A stretch of DNA of 64,000 bases from the NCBI RefSeq assembly GCF_050624435.1, contig NC_134546.1, positions 75,557,700 through 75,621,699 on the forward strand, read 5' to 3'. The position numbers and the translations under genes were made by a program. Source of the DNA: Tenrec ecaudatus (taxonomy: Eukaryota; Chordata; Mammalia; Afrosoricida; Tenrecidae). Below, in pieces: positions 22,507-33,778 of this stretch. The first letter of the stretch is position 1, and every line of letters starts with the position of its first letter. Under the pieces are notes generated by a model that was given only the letters and a program-made list of their open reading frames with translations, made no database searches and was not told the origin of the DNA.

Positions 22507-23734
22507 CCCTGCTGGGAGAGACCTGCGCTGCAGGGGACACTCAGAATCCACAGATCACAGGACACACCCCAGGAGCAGCTGCAGATGCAGGGTTTCAGGG
22601 CTGGTTTCTTGTTGTGGTCTGGGGATGCTTCTCCATCGCACGGTTTCCCACAAGGAATTTATCTATTTTTATGACCTAGGAATGCAAGATTACTGTATAA
22701 GAAATCTGTAAAATCAGACCTATTACATGCAGGATGTATAATAATGGAATTGAAATTTCAACAGCAGAATGCGGGGAGGAAGGAGCACATAAAATATAAT
22801 TTTATTTATTAGTGTTAAACCTCACATATTTGTATGCTAGAGTTTAGAGCAAATGCATTTTTCAAGTACTGTTTGATAATAGTTGTATTGGTTGGATTTC
22901 CTTGAAGGTGGACATGATCTTACCTCAGAAAATACTGTATTTCAGGATGGGTTTAGCAAGATCCTTTCTGACAATGAATGCCATCCCCTTCTCTTCATTG
23001 TGTTGTTCCCGGCATAGTAAATCTTATGATTTCCTTATCAACTTGCAATACCATTTAAGCTCACTAATGCCTAGAATACCAAGTAAGCCTCAAGCATCCC
23101 GTTCCATCTTTGGCCCCTTCCAATTTTCCTAAATTTATAGTATGCAAATAATCAGTTTTGATTATTAGAAGATGTTTGCAGCTGTTTCTCTTTACCTTGA
23201 GTCATGCCCCATTAGCCAATGAAGATCCTGATGGCTCCACTCCCAGAGGTTTTACCCAAATTACGTCCTCCTGGCCGACTCTCCTCCAAGAAGCCAGCTC
23301 CACTTCAGTCATATTTTGAGTGTCCTCAAACCTGAGGGGTGCATCCTCTGGCAGTAGCTTCAACAATTTCCTAATTCCTTTCCTTAGGCTGCCGTATTCA
23401 ACAATGCTTCAAATTTATGCATAAGATTTTGAAAATTTCTTCCAATGAAGAAGGTAGTGGGGTCCTTCTGCATTGTCTAGTCTTAGTCTGGAAGCTTTGA
23501 TGAAATCTGTTCACTTTGGGTGACCCTGCTGGCATTTGATATAACAGTGACATATCCTCCAGCATCACAGCAACGCACAAGCCACCACAGTATGATGAAC
23601 TAACAGACAGGTGGTGAGACTATAACATTATTCCTTCAAAATATATCATACAAATTCTGGATAATATTTTAAATGCAATATAAAGTAATTCAATATTTTC
23701 AATTATGGTCTTAACATTGAAATAAAAAGCCATG

Positions 23735-25068
23735 AGGACATCAAGAATTTAATAAGTAAACAAACAAATAAATGGGTCTAGCAAACTGGAATCAATGACC
23801 AATATATAGCATACTCAACCAAAAACAAAACATATTGTTCCCATTACACTGGGATTTATTTCAGAAATAAAGTTAGGCATGAAATAGATAGAAACAGAAG
23901 CACTGATAGATAATATAAATACAGATAGATGAGAGATACGAGATATGGACAGGCCTATAGAGAAAATTGACAGCTAAATAGATAGTTAAGCAGATCGATA
24001 GACCAATTATTAGATTTATGATAGATACATAGATAGATAGACAGACAGTAGAGATAGGAAAATGTGTAGATGGATGACAGAGAGGAAGAGAAACTCGTTC
24101 AACAGACACCAGTGTCATTGTACATTCAGGTTCAGGGGTTTGGGCTGAGTCCAGGCAGATGCTGCTCAGAACACTCTTGTCTATCCTGAGATGAATTGAA
24201 GACTAAATGCACAAGCTACTACATGAGGTGTGTCATAAGGAGGAAGGATGTTATAAAACAATGACTCACTCTTCAAGAGATTATTTCAAGTAACTGGGTC
24301 CCCACAACAGTAGCACTTATTGGATGCGTGTGGTGAAGCAGATAAAAGTAGGTCAGGGAAGCTATGTGGGACCAGATTGTAAGCACCACAAAGGGAAGGT
24401 CGGGATATATTGCACAGGGTCTCGAGATAAACTGCACATGACCCAGATTGAAGTCTCAGTGCATGAGGAGCAATATACAGGTTTCCTAGCAGCATTTGGG
24501 CCTCCCCTATCCTATTTTCCCATGTCATGGTTTTTAGTCCTCTTCCTGTCCCTCAGAACCGAGATTTAGATGTTTTTAGCATAACCATCAACTCCAGAGA
24601 ACAGAGGGAGGAAAATGAAGCATGGAATTAGGGCATCTTCTCTGGGTCCTTGTTCTGTTCTTGGGAGACCCAGAGTGCATAAACCACAACCTGAGGTGCT
24701 CTCTCCCCATCAGAGGAGACTTGAAGGGAAACATTTAATATTATTTTCTATTTTTATCTTTATAGTTTCTTGTGGATTGAGTGTGAGTGGTTTACCAAGA
24801 AGTTTAATGCTTATTCAACTATTCATACACTCTTGTTTCATTTCATTGACTGCAATACACACAAACTCCTGTTACAATTACATTTTCTTTCCAAACATTC
24901 TGAATTTTCCCTGGATAAGTGATGCCCTTTTAATCACAGAAGTTTGAACATTCTAAGGTAATCGTATCTCCCCAGGACTATTGCTCCCTGGTAGGTTTGT
25001 GGATTATTTGACTGGAAGTTTTTCCAAGGGGTGAGTTCACTCCCACACCTGAAGGGACACTGACAGCC
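23735..25068. other. Segment present only in block A copy 2
   Basis: Copy 1 runs directly from '..gacagccatagtctc' (1288-1305) to '..cacaagtctacccaacc'. In copy 2 the two sides are 1.33 kb apart, with AGCCAT at both edges. The interior has GATA-rich microsatellite sequence (23890-24060), a segment of balanced composition with overlapping short frames (24286-24947), and no family I recognise. It is either an insertion or a deletion in copy 1; the repeated edge word favours insertion. Confidence 0.6.
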
Positions 25069-25128
25069 ATAGTCTTCAGACTTCCACAAGTCTACCCAAC
25101 CAGGAAGCCTAGTCTTTTTATTTTCTTT

Positions 25129-25169
<41 letters not shown>

Positions 25170-25179
25170 CTGTGTGTGT
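25129..25179. repeat. (GT)n microsatellite
   Basis: About 50 bp of TG repeat with one interruption. The counterpart in copy 1 (about 1360-1374) is far shorter. Confidence 0.95.
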
Positions 25180-26086
25180 ATTCCTTCACTTTTTATCCCA
25201 CTCTGCCCAAGACCTTCTAATGCTATCTTTTCCAAAAAGTGGGTACTGATAGCAAGGCACCACCTATTTTCTGGTCATTGAGTTCAAAAGACTCATATCC
25301 ATGATTCATTACCAAATTGGATGAATGTTTACATGTGTCTTTAATGATCATCACTCTGGAAAGGGAGAGACAATTAGCTGCACCTCATGTGGTTTAAAGT
25401 CCCCAGTCACTACTCTCAAAACCCAGATGTAGGAGATTGTCTTTGTGTGATGTTACGTCAGTGGTTCTGGGTGTTCCTTGAACCCCAAGGCCTCCTCTTC
25501 AGAGAGAGAAAAGTTAACCCACTGATGGTTTTCTTTAGTTTATATCACAGTAGATTAGAGAAATATTTCGAACAGATTATGAAACCGATGAAGGTAAAAT
25601 TTTCCCTATGCTGTACTTTTAACTTCGCTTGTGAACAGAGCTCCACTGTCAGAGAGACGGTGACAAGGGCCAGGTTGATCATGAGTATTCAGAGTGACCC
25701 ACTCATCTTTGTCTTTAATCTGCTCAGATTTGTCTGACACTCCGAGTAAAGTTGACAGTCCCTGAGATTTGTTTCCTCTCCCCAGGCAGCAGGAAGCACA
25801 GGGGAGACCTGGGCGCTAGGACACACCTGAGAGTTTACTGAGAAGGGACTATTTGGGAGATCATATTCTTCAAAATCTTCACTAAGGAGACAAAGATACT
25901 TTCTGTCCTGGATATAATTCCCCACAGACAGAAAGAAGGGACCGTCTGTGACGCCCAGACTCCTCAGGTTGCAGCCTCACACTGGGTTTCAAACCACTCT
26001 CCACTGAGTGTGGACTGAGAGATGCACTGAATGTAGATCCACAGTTCAATACTGTCCGGGGTTAAGTTGCCAATGCCTCTGTGTTT

Positions 26087-26091
<5 letters not shown>

Positions 26092-26135
<44 letters not shown>

Positions 26136-26139
26136 GTGT
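26092..26139. repeat. (GT)n microsatellite
   Basis: Nearly pure GT repeat about 120 bp upstream of the V5 octamer, a counterpart of 2251-2310. Confidence 0.95.
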
Positions 26140-26258
26140 GATGTTATTAGGATCAGGTTCTGTCCCTCTTAGCAGTCCCAAGACCCAAACCTCCCCCTGC
26201 CTTGAGTTTTCAGGGTTATGAGGCTGGAGAACTCTGAGAAGGAGGGCAGGGCACAAAT

Positions 26259-26266
26259 ATGCAAAG
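26259..26266 (+). promoter_or_regulatory. Octamer-like element of the second IGHV5-like pseudogene
   Basis: ATGCAAAG, same 7-of-8 variant and distance (about 104 bp to the ATG at 26370) as at 2427. Confidence 0.65.
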
Positions 26267-26369
26267 TGGAAGATATCCATTTTAGACTTACAGGCTACCT
26301 CCACAGGAGAAGCACCCTCATCACCCATCTGGGGACCCCAGTGTGATTCCTTTCCATTCTCCTTGCAAG

Positions 26370-26806
26370 ATGGGCTCTGCCACCCTAGTTCTCCTCATTG
26401 CTCTTCTCCCAGGTCAGGATCGCCACAGGGTCTGAGATGAATGGAGGAGAGTGTGTGTGAAGAGGCAATCTCTGATCTCTGAATCCTATTTCCTCAGGTG
26501 CCTGTGCTCAGGTGCAGCTGGTTCAGTCTGGGGCAGAGGTGAAGAGACCTGGAGAATCTTTGATGATCTCCTGTAAGACATCTGGGTTCAGCTTTACTAG
26601 CTACTATTTGCACTAGATTAGGCAGACACGCGGAATAGGCTTGGAATGGATAGGAAGACTTGATCCTGAAAACTCTCAAAGAAACTACAACCCACCCACC
26701 CTTCAAAGGAAAACTCACCATCCCCATAGACAACTCCATCAGCACCATATACCTGCAGTGGAGCAGTCTGAAGGACTCAGACATGGCCATGTATTACTGT
26801 GCAAGA
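26370..26806 (+). pseudogene. IGHV5-like variable segment pseudogene
   Basis: Leader 26370-26412 encodes MGSATLVLLIALLP with a GTCAGG donor. The V exon starts at 26498 after CTCAG and reads [18 protein letters not shown] in frame, then [19 protein letters not shown]. The FR2 Trp codon is TAG (LH*IRQ), and a net +4-base expansion in the CCCACCCACCC-like stretch of early FR3 (about 26690-26702) shifts the frame. After the shift, FR3 is readable again ([25 protein letters not shown]). Unlike the paralogue at 2538, residues 1 and 6 are intact, so each copy was inactivated independently. Confidence 0.9.
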
Positions 26807-26845
26807 CACAGTGAGAGAAACCACTTCCTGAGAGGGGCAAAAACC
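26807..26845 (+). promoter_or_regulatory. Well preserved 23-bp-spacer RSS
   Basis: CACAGTG at 26807-26813, exact 23-base spacer, nonamer GCAAAAACC (8 of 9) at 26837-26845. It remains recombination-grade by sequence although the V exon is dead. Confidence 0.9.
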
Positions 26846-27484
26846 CTCAGAGCAGAAGTCTCAGAAGCACCTCTCAGTTCAGCAGAAGAGGAAAAGCTGT
26901 CTGCTGTCTCATAGAGAGTGAGAATATGAGATCATGTCACAGGTCACTGACATGACAGGGAGGCATCCTCCATGTGGGGCCACTGATGTCTTTTATTGGA
27001 TTGGATTCCCCTGGAGTAGCCCAGTCTGTGATAGCTGAATAATAGCAGTGCTGTAGAGCAGGTGAAGTGCGGTTTTATAATGAAATTCTCGGCATTCAGC
27101 ACTTGCTGCCCTTGAAGAATGAACAGGTGCATTGTCTTATAGGACAGAAAACCCTCAGCTCAGATTTCCTGGCCTTTTCTCACCAGCCATTCCCAGTATT
27201 ATTAGAACTTCTTCCTGATAAGTAGCCGCAATCACCTCGTGTGCTCATTTCTTTGCCTTCTAACTTGATTCATCTGCCTGCATTCAAATTAATTTTGAGA
27301 GAGCTTTTTAAAACTCTCCTAGTGGAATGGTGGCGCTGTGGCATTAGCAAACTCCTCATGGATACCAGACCTTATACCAGTCAGTTACACTCATAGGGAT
27401 ATACTTGGTACAGTTTCCTGGTTAAAAATGACCTCCCCAGAAAGAGATTCAAGCCTGCTGAGCCAGGATGTACTTGGTTCAGAT

Positions 27485-27695
27485 ATGTTTACCTCCTTCC
27501 TTCCCCTCTTTCTCCTGAAGATGTAGGTCCTACCATGCGGTTAGATTCAGGCATCACTCAGAGAGAGACAGTGGTGTACAGGAATCTCCTACTTTTGGTC
27601 ACTAGTGCAGACATTGACCCTGCCAAGAAACATTTCTACCTACCCATGACCTCTGTGAGCACTGAAGACACATCTGTGCATTACAGTGCAGGTGG
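27485..27695 (+). pseudogene. IGHV6-like V segment relic (heavily deleted)
   Basis: The leader at 27485 (MFTSFLPLFLLKM then TAG) parallels 3665. The intron start is decayed (GGTTAGATTCAGG). FR1 through FR2 are missing, more than in the paralogue. FR3 persists ('gaccctgccaagaaacatttctacctaccc' and 'gaagacacatctgtgcattacagtgca'). A CACAGAG at about 27699 may be the mutated heptamer. No coding potential. Confidence 0.7.
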
Positions 27696-27949
27696 ACACA
27701 GAGAGGGCAGTCACTGTGGCCCTCACAGGACAGCTCTGGGGTTGCACTTCATGGGGCTTTCTGACCAGCAAGGAGCATTCCAGACAAACAACAAGGCCAG
27801 GATGCAGGAGTAGGTACATTGCTGAGCACAGGTGGGGCTTTCTGCTGTGTCTTGAGTTGCTTTTGTTCCCACAGCTCTCAAAGAGATCCAGGGGAAACTC
27901 TATTTACAATTGAAGGAGTGTATTAATGTCTCCTAAATTGTAACAAGAC

Positions 27950-28047
27950 TCTCTCACTGACATCAAGTTGACTTTCTACCCAAAGTGACCTTATAGGACA
28001 GGCTCGAACTACCTCTGTCAAAGGTATTTGCATAGAAGTGGCTGCTC
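27950..28047 (-). mobile_element. AfroSINE-like SINE tail fragment
   Basis: Antisense SINE body ('catcaagttgactttctacccaaagtgaccttataggacaggctcgaactacctctgt'), matching 4168-4275. The large repeat begins at its end. Confidence 0.7.
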
Positions 28048-28054
28048 TTCCAAT

Positions 28055-30290
28055 CCAGGGGTACATATGGTAGCCAAGTGAAAAGGTGTGGTGAGGAGGA
28101 AAGGGAAAATAAATAGATGTGTGGTGGGGGAATAGGGCAGAGACCCACCCAAGGGGAGGCTATTTTTATTTCTCCACAGGGAAAGAGTGACCAGACTCAA
28201 ATCCAGTTTTCTGGGATGTTAATGCACCCTGATGGCATGGAGTGGGGAGTCAGGGGAGGGGCCTGAGGGCTTCGTCCCAATACCAGCTACATGGACAACT
28301 GCCTCTCCTTCCCAGAAGAATGCACTTTAGAGGATGGCACTAAAGCTGCAGCTAGGGGAGAGGGACATGTCTGATCAGAGCACACGGGAGCAAATGTATG
28401 GGGAGGAAGAGTGGAGCACATCCTGGCACACCAGGCCTGGTGGATGATAACTCTGCTCTGAACAGCCAATTCACAGAGTGAACCATATGGCCTGCCCCAC
28501 TATGAGACACGACTTCCCTCATGGATTCATGGACCTATGGGGAAAACACTGGAGACTCAGTGTTGGGATTGGCCATGACTGACCCCAATGCACCGAGGCC
28601 AAACACTAAAGGCATGAGGCAGAGCAATGGGGGGAGCAGAGGAGGGAGCTCCCAAGGAGGTACAAAGGCTAGACTTGCAGCCAGAACATGGCACTCCATT
28701 TGACTCGATTGGAGTAAATGCCTACAGGTCAAAATGATACCTTTGTCTATTTACAGGTTTTTCTTTCTTTTTAAATTTTTTTCTTTTTGTTTTAATTAAT
28801 TTATTCTTTTATGAGTCATTGGGTTTTTTTGTTGTCATAATTGTGTTCTCTTTTGTCACTTTGTCTTGCTATGCCTTATTTTTTTCGGTGCATATTATTA
28901 TCTTTGCAGATCTAACTAGATAATATACACAGGATGAACAGTCTGGAGGAAAAAAGAACGGGACCTATGGTTCTGGTAGAACATGGGAGAGGGGGAAGCT
29001 GGGGTAAGAAGGTGATGTTGACCAACCCAGGGACAAGGGAGCAACAAGTGATTCAAAATGAATGGCAAGGGGGTGTGAGAGGCCTGGTAAGGGGAATGTA
29101 ACCAAGAGAAATTACTGAAACCCAAATGAAGGCTGAGCATGATAGTGGGACAAGAGGAAAGTAAAGGGAAATAGAGGAAAGAACTAGGAAACAAAGGGTA
29201 TTTATAGATGTCTAAATACAGACAAGTACATATGTAAATATTTTATATATGATGGGGAAATATCTCTATGTGCATATTTTTATATGTTTAGGATTAAGAT
29301 AGCAGATGGACATTGAGCCTCCACTCAAGTACTTACCCAATTTAAGAACACTTTGTTCTATTAAATTGGCATTCCATGATGCACACCTTCCCAAATGATC
29401 ACTGAAGACAAATGTGTGCAAAAGCAAATGTTCTGAAGAAAGCTGATGGTGCCCAGCTATCAGAAGATATAGCACCTGAGGTCTTAAAAGCTTGAAGATA
29501 AACTAGGAGCCATCTAGTGCAGAAGCATCAAAGCCCACATGGAAGAAGCGCATAAGCCTGTGTGACCAGGAGGTGTTGAAGGGATGAGGTATCACACAGC
29601 ATAGAACAAAAAATCATATCAGTGGGTGCCCACGTTCCGATATGATCACTGAAGACAACTGTGTGTATAAACAAATGTGGTGAAGAAAGCAGATGGTGCC
29701 TGGCTATCAAAAGATACAGCGTCTGAGGTCTTAAAGGCTTGAAGGTAAACAAGGTGTCATCTAGCTCAGAAGCATCAAAGCCCACATGAAAGAAGTGCAC
29801 CAGCCTTTATGACCACAAGGTGTAGAAGGGACCTGGTATCAGACATCAAACAACAAAAAATCATTCAGTGGGTGCCCACCTTCCTGATATGATCGCTGAA
29901 GACAAATGTTTGCATGAGCAAATGTGGTGAAGAAAGGTGATGATGTCCAGCTATCAAAAAATATAGTGTCTGGGATTTTAAAGGTTTGAAGATAAACGAG
30001 GGGCCATCTAGCTCAGAAACACAAAGCCCACATGGAAGAAGCACACCAGCCCACATGACCACTAGGTGTTGAAAGGTTCGGGTGTCAGGAATCAAGGAAC
30101 AAAAATTCATATCATTGTAAATGAGGGTGAGTGCAGAGTTGGAGACCCAAAGCCCATCTGTAGGGAACTGGACATCCCCTTACTGAATGATCATGGGGAG
30201 GAGCTGAGTCAGTCAGGTTGCAGGGTAGCAATGATGAAGCATACAACTTTCCACAAAGGAAAATACAAATATAGTCCACAAAATAAGTGA
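28055..30290 (+). mobile_element. Large non-coding retrotransposon-like repeat, copy with tandem modules
   Basis: Forward copy of the family also seen in reverse at 18090, 33779 and 46806. A GC-richer leader (28060-28700) and a T-rich stretch (28750-28880) precede three modules spaced about 250 bp (near 29395, 29645, 29890). Each carries 'gatc.ctgaagacaaatg', 'gaagaaagc.gatggtgcc', 'ctatcaaaagata' and 'catctagctcagaagca'. It ends with 'cccatctgtagg..ctggacatcccctta' and is 3' truncated near 30290. No frame is open across it. From 30291 to 30659 nothing is recognised. Confidence 0.7.
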
Positions 30291-30659
30291 TATGAAAGTG
30301 GCAAGCTTATGCCCTGTTGATAGTGGAAAAAGTGTGACTCCAGGGGCTGAGTGTGTGGGGTGATCAGGCAGTCTCACAGAGTTCCTGTTGTCACCAGAGT
30401 CATTATATGTTATTCACTGCACAGCGTGGTGTCTGTTAAAAACTTTCCATCTTCTGCTGTCTGAAAATTAATGACTTTCTAAATTGCTAGCATTGTGATG
30501 AAGGTAAAACAAATTTATTTTGTTTTTTTACTTGACATTTAATTTGAGAAGTGTGACTATTTCTCAGAAAGTGAACTTTTGCATAGATGCTATCTTTTTC
30601 TGAAAGTTAGTGCAAATTTATATCACAAGTAGAGAACGTTTAAGAATAAAAATATATTT

Positions 30660-32440
30660 TATTCAAGGGGACAAGTGATCCAAATCAATAGTGAGGGGAG
30701 TATAGGAGGCTTGGTAGGGTTTGATCACGGGTAACGTAATTCTGAGAGGCATTACTGAAACCCAAATGAAGCTGAGTATTACAGTGGGACCAAAGGAAAA
30801 TAAAAGGAAATAGAGGAAAGAAATAGGAGGCAAAACACATATATAGGGGTCTAAATAAAGGCATGTACATATGTAAATGTATTTTTATATGACGATGGGG
30901 AAATAGATCTAAATTTATATATTTATAGGTTTAGTACTAAGATAGCAGATCAACATTAGGCCTCCACTCAAATACTTCCTAAATGGAAGAATACTTTGTT
31001 CTGTTAAACTGACATTCCATGATGCTCACCTTCCTGAAACTGTTGCTGAAGACAAAGCAGATGCATAAGCAAATGTGGAGAAAAAAGCTGATGGCTATCA
31101 AAAGATAAAGAATTTAGGGTCATAAAAACTTGAAGGTAAACAAGTGGCCATCTAGCTCAGAAGCATCAAAGCCCACATGGAAGTAACACACTAGCGTGTG
31201 TGATCACGAGGTGCCAAAGGGATAAGTCATTAGGCATCAAAGAACCAAAAATACTCTTTTATTGTATGCTTACCTTCCTGATATGATAGCTGAAGGCAAA
31301 TGGGTGTGTAAGAAAATGTGGTGAAGAAAGCTGATGGTGCTTGGCTAACAAAAGATATAGCATTTGGGGTCTTAAAGACTTGAAGGTAAACTAGCAGCCA
31401 TCTAGCTCAGAAGCAACAAAGCCTAAAATCAAGAAACACACCAGCCTGTGTGATCAAAGGGATCAGGTATCAGACATCAAAGAACAAAAAAATCATAGTA
31501 TTGTGTGATCACCTTCCTGACATGATCACTGAAGACAAATGGGTGCAAAAGCAAAATTGGTGAAGAAAGCTGATGGTGCCTGGCTAACAAAAGATATAGC
31601 ATTTGGGGTCTTAAAAGTTGGGAAGTAAACAAGGGACCATCTAGCTCAGAAGCAGCAAAGCCCACATGGAAGACACACCCCAGCCTGTGGGATCAGGAGG
31701 GGTCAAATATATAAGGTATTAGGCATAAAAGAACAAAAAAATCAATTCCTTGTGAATGAGAGGGAATGCAGATTGGGGACCCAAGAACCATCTGTAGGCA
31801 ACTGGACATTCCTTTACAGAAGGGTCCCGAATATGAGACGAGCCTGTCAGGGTACAGTGTAGCAATGATGAAACATACAACTTTCTACTAGTTCCTAAAT
31901 GCTTCCTCACCCTCCCCTGCCTCCTCTCCGACTATCATGATCCCAATTTTACCTTACAAATCTGGCTAGACTAGAGGATGTAAACTGATACAGATAGGAA
32001 CTGGAAACACTGGGAATCAAGGACAGATGATCGCTTCAGGACCATTGCTGAGAATGGTGATACCGTAAGGGAGGAAGGAGGGTGGCATGGAAAGGGGGAA
32101 TCGATAACAAGGATCTACATATCACCTCATCCCTGGGGATTGACAAGCGTAAAGTGTGTGAAGGGAGACGTTGGACAGTGTAAAATATGACAAAATAAAA
32201 ATAATTTATGAATTATCAAGGGTTCATGAGGGAGAGGAGAACAGGGAGGGAGGGGAAAAATGAGGAGCTGATACCAAGGGCTCCCTCCAGTAGAAAGCAA
32301 ATGTTTTGAGAATGATAATGGTAACAAATGTACAAATCTGCTCAACACAATGAATGAATGTATGGATTGTGAGAAGAGTTCTCTGTGCCTCCAATGAAAT
32401 GATGAAAATGTGTATATATATATATTCAATTATATATAAT
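30660..32440 (+). mobile_element. Large non-coding retrotransposon-like repeat, second forward copy
   Basis: Begins at the part equivalent to 29034 of the previous copy ('acaagtgatccaaatcaat..gaggcttggtaggg'). It has three modules near 31040, 31280 and 31515, then the complete 3' part: 'gtcagggtacagtgtagcaatgatgaaac', 'gctagactagaggatgtaaactg', 'atcgataacaaggatctacatat', 'cattgagaatgataatggtaac', 'gtatggattgtgagaagagtt'. It ends near 32410 in a TA-rich tail. It is probably a separate insertion or a rearranged part of the first copy. Confidence 0.7.
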
Positions 32441-32457
32441 TATATATAATTGAATAT
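32422..32457. repeat. Perfect 36-bp AT-rich palindrome
   Basis: The first 18 bases (ATATTCAATTATATATAA) are followed immediately by their exact reverse complement, with no loop. It sits at the 3' tail of the repeat ending near 32410. It could extrude a cruciform. No known regulatory role is inferred. Confidence 0.95.
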
Positions 32458-33778
32458 CTGGAGACTAGAAGTTTAAAGTCTACTCTTTATTTTGAACTGA
32501 CTTTTTAAAGTCAGCATATTGCATGAAGACTATAAGCACCCTCCTTCCTCCCAGCTTCTGTCACAACAAACTGCCAGGAAGAGCATTCATTCTCTCTCCC
32601 AATAACTAAAGTCAAAGCAAAACACATTCAAAAATGTTACATGACTGAGTCTTTTACAGTGGCCTTGATACTGCCTTGGCCGCTTCAGTCAATGTATTAA
32701 AGATCAAAGGATTGGAATTTTCTTTTAATTTCCAGGATACTTCTGCATTTAAACTCTGAAAATGTTCTTCGTGAATCATTACAATTATTATTGTCCATTC
32801 CTGCATCTTTTCCCTTCAGTCAACTCTTTAATTTTTCACTGAAGCTCTAATTTGGCCTTTGGAAGGAGGAACAGAAAAAGAAATCATATGTACATTTCTT
32901 GACCATTGATGTCAACCAATTATTTCTGAATTCCTTTTAAAAAAGACAGACAGAAAGGAAACAAACAATAAATTTACCACTTCTGGGAAAAAGTTATCTT
33001 TGATAACTAATCTTCTGTGGCAAGATTATATTTGCTGTGGACATAACATAGTAGCTAAGGAGAATCGGACTACACTATAAGAACAATTATGAGCACTGGA
33101 AATTCTGTTTGAGATTATTGTCCAACCTGCTTAATGTTGTGTTACAATGTAAATTCTGTAGCTTGTCCAAGGAAATTCCCCTTGGATATGAAATGTTTCC
33201 ACAGATATTGTGGTGCCTCTTTTATTGCCCATAATTATTCTACATTTTCCTGCCTGATAACCTGTACCTGTTAAGTGATTTTGTCCCAGAAAAAGATTCC
33301 ATTACACCAAATGAGTATCAATTTTGACTAAATCTGGCGAGGCAAACATGTCCACAAAAGACATCCCCAACCTTCACGTCACGATTCACATGGAACAAAA
33401 GGACTTTCTTCAAGGAACTAAAAGCCACCATAGATACATCACCAGACTAAATAGACATGTGGAATCAAGAAGTACAGGGAGCCATAATTTATTAAGAATT
33501 ATAGCCCCATCCTAATCCAGATTCATGTTAATCCCTGTGAAATGTTTCATATACATATCCTACAAATATACTTATTGGTTTACTTGTCTGTAACTGTAAA
33601 CTTGGCTCATCATTATTTTTCAGGAGCTTACCTTGTGGAATCTTCTGGTGCAGTCCTTGCTGATCCAAGCAAAGCAGACCCCCTTCACTTTCATGCAGCC
33701 CTTTCTTTTTCTCAGCAGGAGCCCTTGGTAACATTATATCTTTCCTTGTGCTTAGTGTGTATTTTTGTTTGTTTGTTT
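32458..33778. other. Intergenic, nothing recognised
   Basis: No V exon, octamer, RSS or named repeat identified. Short frames at 33324-33515 and 33528-33734 have no recognisable motif. Confidence 0.5.

Larger units (their letters stand above)
21467..22690 (+). repeat. Segmental duplication block C, copy 2 (V7 - V3)
   Basis: Paralogue of 8936-10070. At its left edge CTCTAGAG (21467-21474) is the unoccupied counterpart of the SPIN insertion site at 8749-8941. At its right edge it runs straight into block A sequence, so here the V7-V3-V5-V6 cassette is continuous. Confidence 0.8.
22470..28047 (+). repeat. Segmental duplication block A, copy 2 (V3 flank - V5 - V6 relic)
   Basis: Paralogue of 1-4270 with the same order of elements. 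The extra length is the 1.33-kb segment at 23735-25068 and longer GT tracts. The block ends at a minus-strand SINE fragment just before the large repeat at 28055. Outside the V relics no gene is recognised. Confidence 0.8.
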
